This document shows positions 57,813-64,000 of a stretch of DNA of 64,000 nucleotides, piece by piece. Position 1 is the first letter of the stretch. The number at the start of each line of letters is the position of its first letter. The translations under genes and the position numbers were made by a program. The stretch spans positions 1,080,593 to 1,144,592 of the forward strand of contig KL197713.1 of NCBI GenBank assembly GCA_000697665.1. Direction: 5' to 3'. The notes below the pieces were generated by a model that was not told the DNA's origin, made no database searches, and was given only the letters and a program-made list of their open reading frames with translations. The DNA comes from Jaapia argillacea MUCL 33604. Its lineage: Eukaryota > Basidiomycota > Agaricomycetes > Jaapiales > Jaapiaceae.

Positions 57813-59119
57813 CTATGATACCATCGCCGACGCCCCAGGATCGGACGATGCAGAAGCTTTCGACGGACCAGCCGCAGCATTTTTGCTTCGTCCCCACTTC
57901 ACGCCAACTCGTTCGCCGTCAATGTCTAGACCATTCGCCCACGCTTGGGCAGCAAGTTCCGCAGTTGCACGGTCTTTGAAGTTGATAAAAGCACATCTAT
58001 TAAAATATTCAATAAGTAAATGGTGATAGGGGCGGAGATGAAGTTACACGAACTTGGATTTCGCGACGTGAACCACGGATCTTAGCTGTGAAGGCTGGAT
58101 AGCTGGCAATGACTGTAATACTCGTGTCCTGACACTCAGTTCGGTGGAACTGGCGGGGAGCGATGAGAGAAACAGTGACATCTTGGCAGGGATTCAGTAT
58201 CTAGTGGCTAGGGTAAAAACTGGGGCTTACAACGGATTTGTCCTCTGGTGCTTGAAGACCCATAGTGTCCGCATGCGAAGACATGATCTTCTTGGCGACG
58301 GGATCGTTCCGACCGTAATAGCGGTCTTGGATGTTTTGTCTGGAGAGCTCACTTTCCACTGGCTTTTCATGTCTGTTCAAGAATGAGGATACGGATATAC
58401 GGAAGTTCCAATGTGGAACACTCACCGGTAGGGACACTCGGATCCTCGCTTGCACTCTCCCTTTACGAAAAACGAGCATACATGTGGTTGATTCCGCTTG
58501 TAGTAAGGATCTGTCCGCGCCAACTGCTTCAGCATCTCCTTGCCAGCTGATTGGGCTCTATGGGAGTCGAGGAGTGACTTGTTCTTCTCCAACTATACCC
58601 TTGGTCAGCGAATCCAAAGTTCACTAGCATATCTACGACAACTTACCTTCCCCTCCATGTTCTGTGCATAGTACTCCCGATTGATATCGCTCGACGGCGC
58701 TTCGTTCTGAAGAGCCAAAGCCGTGTCCCTGACTTGTGTGGGTAGGCCATATTCCAGATCGAGGAGACAGGTTTGGCAGACGTTCTTGATTTGAGCACAT
58801 GTCTGGCAAATTACTGTGGTCTTGTAGCGCATCCCTGTTCCTGGATTCCATCGAAAGACAGTGAAAGGGCGGGCGCACGTTCCACACGAACGACCGAACT
58901 CTTGCTTTGACTATGTGACAGCAGAAGCTCAGCATGGGAGTTGAGCGCAAACGAACGGTGGCGTACCATGCGAACGAAAGCATTGTCTCCCAAACCTGAA
59001 GGAAATATGGTTCAGATACAGTTTAACTTGTAGTCGCAACGGGACGTACAAGTCTCGCAGAGGATAGGAAACTCGCTCTGTTCCCAACCAGCCTTGTTGA
59101 TGTCAGACTTTGGTGGCAT
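57813..59119 (-). CDS. SLT11: Pre-mRNA splicing factor Slt11/RBM22
   Basis: RBM22/Slt11/Cwf5 binds the U6 snRNA and intron RNA in activated spliceosomes. ATG 59119 gives [40 protein letters not shown] and [19 protein letters not shown], a zinc-binding N-terminal domain, then [20 protein letters not shown] and [20 protein letters not shown], a family hallmark. It continues [20 protein letters not shown] and [20 protein letters not shown]. The CCCH zinc finger is [20 protein letters not shown], then [20 protein letters not shown] and [20 protein letters not shown]. After introns the RRM reads [40 protein letters not shown], ending [10 protein letters not shown] at 57813. The C-terminal tail is much shorter than the human Pro-rich tail. 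About seven introns. Confidence 0.94.
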
Positions 59120-59416
59120 CTCGAGTAGAAGAGGCGAATAAACAACTGTAAACAATGGACTTGCGTTGACCTCCTCGACCTGACGTTCATAACGTGAACT
59201 GCGGCTTCGTAATGCTGAGGGCATCCACATCTCTGCTACCTTTATCACTAAACCCTCCAGTGACTTCGTCAAACGCCATTACAATCAAGTTGAACAGGAG
59301 ACGCGTTGGAGCTTGGATCACTCAAATGTGCACTCGAATCAGTGACCCGGAATAAAATCCCATCGTCCAACTTCCAACCCAGACCCAGATTACCCATGCA
59401 TACCAACATCTCCTAA

Positions 59417-61114
59417 CTAAGTGTACGTGACTCGCAAGGACAGATTGAACGGCAAACTCGACGCCGTCACTGTCATCTCGCCTCCATCTTCCACCAGCTC
59501 CGATACTTTCTTCTCCAAGTTCGGTCGTGTAGCTTCTTCGAGCTGTGGCGGGGCTTGGAAGTAGATTGATTTCGTAGGTGTTGACAGTGATGGTTTTTTG
59601 ATTTGGCTGTGTACAGTCCTTGCGATTAGTACCAGCTGCTGGAAGAACCAACCCAGGTAAAGGACACGTACATATCCTGTCTCTCAACCAACATCTCGAT
59701 GAGGCGATCGACGGTCCAATCTCGACTGATGGATATGTCCATGGTCTGCCCTCCACAAACCGGACAATCGTCTCGTTTCTCGTGTTCGAAGGTGTATGAA
59801 TATACGCCTTCTGTCCCGATAAGCATGAAGTAATTGTTTAAGTAGGCTGCTGAGCTTGTGGCGATCTTGAAAGCTTCGTTGCAACATGAAGCTAAGCAGA
59901 TGGTCGCAGGTCGTCAGAATGATATAGGATGGATGGAGGATGGGAGTTTACCTGCTATGATCGCGTTGGTAGAGGCGATGGCGGGGATGATGTTCTTCAC
60001 AACACCCTGCGTGAGAGACCAAGTCACACCCTCGATATTGAACTCCCTAGCACGCTTCGATGCAGTATTGTAAAGCCAGCTGATGTGTTCTGGGTCATCC
60101 GTGTCTAATTTCTTGTCTGCAATGAAAGTCCGCGTTATTCCTTCGCTTCAAGGTAATGTTTTATTGCATCAAACCTTTCATGACTCTTGGCCACTCCAGT
60201 ACTGAAGCCCACTCGATACAATGTTCTGGCAATCGCGGTGTGTTGGCAATTGTGCAAATAGGGAAAGCAGTCTGTTTGTTGAGCATGTCGAGGGAGCATT
60301 CGTAACAAGATGAGACGGTGGGAAGGATGACACGGGCTTGTCCCTTGAATCCTGAGATATGCATTGGTGAACTGAGGAGCCACATGGCGCGAAATAAAGG
60401 ATAAACACCTTCCGTGCCTCCATCAATTAGGGGTTTCAGACTTTCTGGAATATCTGGGTCGACGAGGTTGACGAGAGTGGCATTTATCCATCGTCTTGCT
60501 TCTACGGAGTCAAGGCCGCATATAACCAAGTTAAACTGCATATAGTAGTCGTCGTCTTTATCTTGGATCTTGCCATAGTATCTGGAACGAACACAGTTAC
60601 AGCCAGACAATTGTTACAATAATGGGAGAGCCTACTCACGGTGTAACCTTGACGCCTGGCACTCTGTCCATGACAAACTCTGCTGCACACGTTGCTTTGG
60701 GTTTGCCAACATCCTTTGGTCTGCGGAAATATCCTCGTCAAACCCGATCGGGTGGCGACATAGACGAGGACGTACCTAAAGAGAAACTGTCTATTGAGAT
60801 TGCTGATATCAATCGTGTCCATGTCAATGACATGAATATCTTTGAAGCCGGATAACGCAAGGTTCGCTAGGATCTCGCAGCCCAAGCCACCAGCGCCAAT
60901 CACAAGGATCTTGCATTGATTTCTCAGAAAGTCCTTGACCTAGACAGCCGTGGTAAACGATAGCAGATACATGAAACGCCCAGGAACGTACCACATCCCC
61001 TGCTGAAAAGGACGGATCTGTGCGAGGACCTGGTCTGTCCAGAATCTGATCAACGTGGTAATATCTCCCGTGCCATTCATGGGGGGACGAATTGCCGTTC
61101 ATAGTGGCTGCCAT
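59417..61114 (-). CDS. UBA3: NEDD8-activating enzyme E1 catalytic subunit UBA3
   Basis: UBA3 with ULA1/APPBP1 activates NEDD8/Rub1 for transfer to cullins. ATG 61114 gives [20 protein letters not shown], then [20 protein letters not shown]. After an intron [20 protein letters not shown] carries the nucleotide-binding GAGGLGCE, then [20 protein letters not shown]. Next are [55 protein letters not shown], and [20 protein letters not shown]. The catalytic cysteine lies in [20 protein letters not shown]. The rest is [40 protein letters not shown], and [15 protein letters not shown], then the C-terminal ubiquitin-fold domain, which stops after LRVTYT at 59417. All catalytic and zinc-binding Cys seen are intact. 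About nine introns. Divergent from RCL1. Confidence 0.94.
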
Positions 61115-61303
61115 TGGCAGAAATCAGGAGAAATAGGAATGAGGGAGAAGGACGCGGTTGGAGATGACGGACGGTCGCTGAGTTGCAGTGCAAGCCTGGG
61201 TTAGGCAGCTGTCGTTATTAACCGCGATGCGTGCACGTGACATCCACACATTCACTCCGTCCTTCCTCCTTTCAAAAGCTCTTTATTTGCATATTTGCTG
61301 GCC
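61115..61303. promoter_or_regulatory. Bidirectional promoter between UBA3 and RCL1
   Basis: There are 189 bases between start codons 61114 (minus) and 61304 (plus). No TATA box is obvious. Confidence 0.45.
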
Positions 61304-62802
61304 ATGGCTCAATCAGGTCCTACATTACATTACAGTGGTCACCAATACCTCAGGCATCGTCTCGTTTTGTCGATTCTGAGCGGAAAACCTGTGAAAATCG
61401 ATAAAATCCGGCCAGAGGACAAGAATCCAGGTCTCACAGGTTAGGTTCGTTCTTCTTCCAAAGGGACTCGATAAGAAGGAAACCAAATTTTGTCCCGCAG
61501 ACTACGAAGTCAGTCTTCTAAGGCTACTGGAGAGGGTAACAAATGGGACCATTATTGAGATATCGCTGACCGGTGAGAAGACCTGGATTATTTTCATTGA
61601 ACGAACTAACCATTCAACTTGCAGGTACCGCCATTCTACTTAAGCCTGGCATCATAGCGGGTGGCCCGGTAACGCATGAATGCCCCCTCTCGCGGTCGAT
61701 CGGCTATTTTCTAGAGCCTATCATCATGATTGCGCCCTTTGCTAAGAAACCCCTCCAACTTACACTTCGGGGAGTTACAACGGACGACTACGACCTTTCG
61801 GTCAGTGCCTCTATCAGGCTCCTCTATTCCTTATTCCTGACGTACCCTTCACCATAAAAGGCGGATCTCATCAGAACTGTGACCCTACCCCATCTCGAGC
61901 TGTTTGGCGTTTCCGACGGGCTTGAGCTGCGAGTACGTCCGCTATGCGTCTTCATCCTCCGTTGAGAATTTCGCTCACTGTTACCCATAGATCAAGAAGC
62001 GAGGGTCCCCACCGGGTGGAGGTGGAGAAGTCCAATTCCTGTGTCCCGTTGTGAAACAAGTGAAGACCTTGAACTTTGTGGATGCAGGGAAAATTAAACG
62101 GATACGAGGCATCGCGTACGTCCCATCTTCTGTTCTGCCTCAAAATGACTCACTTTGGCCCTCAGACATGCCGTCCGCGTGAGCCCACAATTCTCAAACC
62201 GAATGATCGAGGCCTGTCGCTCCATTGTGAATCGTTACATCCCCGACATCTACCTCTACTCTGATGTGTACAAAGGCGAGGAGAGCGGAAAGTGAGTTCC
62301 CCACCCGCCCAACGCCAACCCTAGTTCACATCTTCCTGTCCGCAGATCACCAGGATACGCCCTTACCCTCCTGGCCGAATCAACTACAGGCGCTATCCAC
62401 TGCTCCGAAGCTGTTTCCCAACCAGGCATCGCTCCAGAAGACGTTGCGCTAACAGCAACCCGCGCTCTTCTCGCTGAAATCAGGAAAGGAGGCTGCGTAG
62501 ACCAAAAACACCAGAGTATGGTATTATTGATGATGGTATTGGGGAGCGAAGATGTTGGGAGATGTAGAATGGGAGAGTTTACACCCCGAACGTGAGTAGT
62601 CCTACCATCTCTCTGGAGTCGCTATGTGGAGACTGACTATATTTTGGGATATGACAGCATTCAGTTCTTGAGAGATGTCCGAGACTTCTTCGGAACGTCC
62701 TTCAAAATCGTTCCAGCAGATCCTTCTGATCCATCCTCTCGTGAGCTCCAACTTTCGTGTTATGGAACTGGGTACATCAACACCAACCGTTCGCTTGCAT
62801 GA
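61304..62802 (+). CDS. RCL1: RNA 3'-terminal phosphate cyclase-like protein Rcl1
   Basis: Rcl1 acts with Bms1 in the small-subunit processome and is linked to cleavage at pre-rRNA site A2. ATG 61304 gives MAQSGPTLHYSGHQYLRHRL, VLSILSGKPVKIDKIRPEDK and NPGLTDYEVSLLRLLERVTN, then TIIEISLTGTAILLKPGIIA with GGPVTHECPLSRSIGYFLEP. It continues FAKKPLQLTLRGVTTDDYDL, ADLIRTVTLPHLELFGVSDG and LELRIKKRGSPPGGGGEVQF, the conserved GGGEV motif. Later exons are KRIRGIAHAVRVSPQFSNRM, EACRSIVNRYIPDIYLYSDV, GYALTLLAESTTGAIHCSEA, and HQSMVLLMMVLGSEDVGRCR. It ends CYGTGYINTNRSLA at 62800-62802. In true cyclases a C-terminal His nucleophile is adenylated; here the corresponding region reads CVDQKHQSMVLLMMVLG, the Rcl1-type sequence. 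About nine introns. Confidence 0.94.
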
Positions 62803-63020
62803 TCGTTGGTGTTGGCTGAGGCAGGTGGTCCTCGTGTAAAAGTATATTATACTGGTTTGTACCGGTGATGTATAATTTAGATGCCGTTTTCAAGGAATGC
62901 GCGACGAAACAGTCCCCGGATGATGGGATCGCCACCCGACGGAATCCTGAGAACGCACCTCAACGCCTGTGAGGGTCGGGAAGACGCGCGAAATACACAA
63001 CGACGGCGGAGATATCTTCT
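62803..63020. other. Convergent 3' region between RCL1 and the Npr2-like gene
   Basis: Between the RCL1 stop at 62802 and the stop of the gene at 63021. The minus strand carries a stretch that would read protein-like (ISAVVVYFARLPDPHR) in another frame, but no linking exon was found. Confidence 0.35.
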
Positions 63021-64000
63021 TCATCGATGGATAATTGCGACTCGCCCGTAGTCTCCGTCGCCTTTCCCATCCCCGGCAGCGATCAACCACTGCTCAAGTA
63101 AAGGCCACCCAACCTCAAACTTTGAACATAATTCGTCCGTATGATGCTCCCCATCCAGCAATGTCAACATTGCTGGTGGGTACGCTGGTGCTGCAACAGC
63201 GATCCCGCATGAGCCGAGCATCGCAGTCGTCGGTGGTTGAGAAAGGTTGAGCATGCCAGACGACGGCGAGCGTGAAAGGCGAGGCCGAGAAGCGTGACCT
63301 AGTGGTAACGTCGATCCACTAATCAACAATCCGGTTTCCTGCGGATGAAGGGGATGGTGGTGGGGTAAATAATCGCCTTGTCCTAACCCATGCGCGGTCT
63401 TCTTGGAACCTGCCAAAGAGATTGCCGCTGAGAAAAAAGGAGTCTGGAGAACCATTGAATGTCTCCGTTGTTCTGGTCGTGGTTGGTTTGGCCCATCTTG
63501 GCCGGATAAGGGAGGGAAGCGATAGGGTGTGCGTGATTGGGAAGGAGCCCTTATCACTTTCGGAAGGATAGGCCCAGAAACGGTGCCTCTCCGCCGCAAT
63601 TGCTCTAACGACTGAGCAGCGGCGCTTCCGCGATGTAGCAACGGAGGAGCTGGGAGGGTTTCCTGGACAGCGTTGCTGATAGCGAGTTCTGTGCTAACAG
63701 ATGCGAGTGTCGGTGGTGCTTTCGGGGCTCTACTTCGGGGCTCATCAGGAGAAGGAGGTGCAGGTGTTGACTGCCCTGATGAGACCCAGGACATAGATAG
63801 ATTCTTGCCACTCTTACGACCGATAGAAGATGTAGAGAACTGACGACTGTGGCCGTTCGATGGTGATTCGGAGCTCTTGAGAAGGATAGGCCAACGGTGG
63901 ACTCGGCGAAGAAATCCCTGAGGCACGGAGCAAATTCGGTTTCGACTTGGAACACACGAAAGTGGTACTTGGATTTACCTTGATGACACCGAAACTCGTG
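63021..64000 (-). CDS. Nitrogen permease regulator (Npr2-like) C-terminal part, 5' end beyond window
   Basis: The right window edge cuts the gene. The last exon begins at an acceptor near 63918 (a CAG) and reads GFLRRVHRWPILLKSSESPS, a long Ser/Pro-rich, probably disordered part (VSSGQSTPAPPSPDEPRSRA), then APAYPPAMLTLLDGEHHTDE and LCSKFEVGWPLLEQWL. The final residues are GDYGRVAIIHR at 63021. The winged-helix-like pattern DGxHHTDEL...LLExWL...VxIIxR resembles the end of Npr2/NPRL2, where TOR is inhibited through GATOR1/SEACIT. The identification rests only on this last 50 residues and could be wrong; upstream exons would decide. No other frame in this exon looks better. Confidence 0.5.

Overview
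The window looks like a gene-dense nuclear stretch of a basidiomycete, most likely an agaricomycete. Protein-coding genes are close together on both strands and are broken by many short introns, mostly about 45-70 bases, with GT...AG ends. The proteins are typical fungal housekeeping families, and there is one intron-bearing tRNA gene. The species cannot be named from the sequence alone. All gene models here were spliced by eye, so outer limits and the recognised exons are firmer than every internal splice site.

Layout. 1-11 kb: the 3' part of a USP48-type deubiquitinase, a large unrecognised low-complexity gene, the U1 snRNP factor LUC7, and a J-domain/ankyrin/RG-tail protein. 11-21 kb: compact housekeeping genes (a conserved hypothetical, FRG1, ribosomal protein L26, V-ATPase subunit D, tRNA-Phe, FAM50/XAP5, mitochondrial ribosomal protein S13, TRAPP subunit Bet3, the 18S rRNA methyltransferase Bud23, a coiled-coil protein). 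22-30 kb: a hypothetical gene, a BCS1-like AAA ATPase, then a roughly 2.1 kb tandem duplication carrying two copies of a lineage-specific gene and a decayed copy of the BCS1 5' end, then Ran GTPase. 32-43 kb: an MFS exporter, an unclear stretch, GID4, a flavin monooxygenase, and casein kinase I. 43-55 kb: a very large JmjC-domain protein, a RING protein, a LEA-2 membrane protein, a DUF726 protein, and a tyrosine-phosphatase-like protein. 56-64 kb: a YeeE/YedE membrane protein, splicing factor Slt11/RBM22, the NEDD8 E1 subunit UBA3, the pre-rRNA factor Rcl1, and the 3' end of a gene whose C-terminus resembles Npr2.

The genes do not form an obvious pathway cluster. Several share general themes. 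LUC7, FAM50, FRG1 and Slt11 belong to splicing. Bud23, Rcl1, L26 and mitochondrial S13 belong to ribosomes. The USP48-like protein, GID4, UBA3 and the RING protein belong to ubiquitin and ubiquitin-like pathways. Many neighbours are divergent pairs with 130-190 bases between start codons, which suggests shared promoters.

The most interesting part is the tandem duplication at about 25.3-29.4 kb. Both predicted proteins keep a SUMO-interaction-like motif (DIIDLTTP) and a helical C-terminal domain, and each copy keeps its own TATA box. No virus-like element, CRISPR array or complete transposon was seen.
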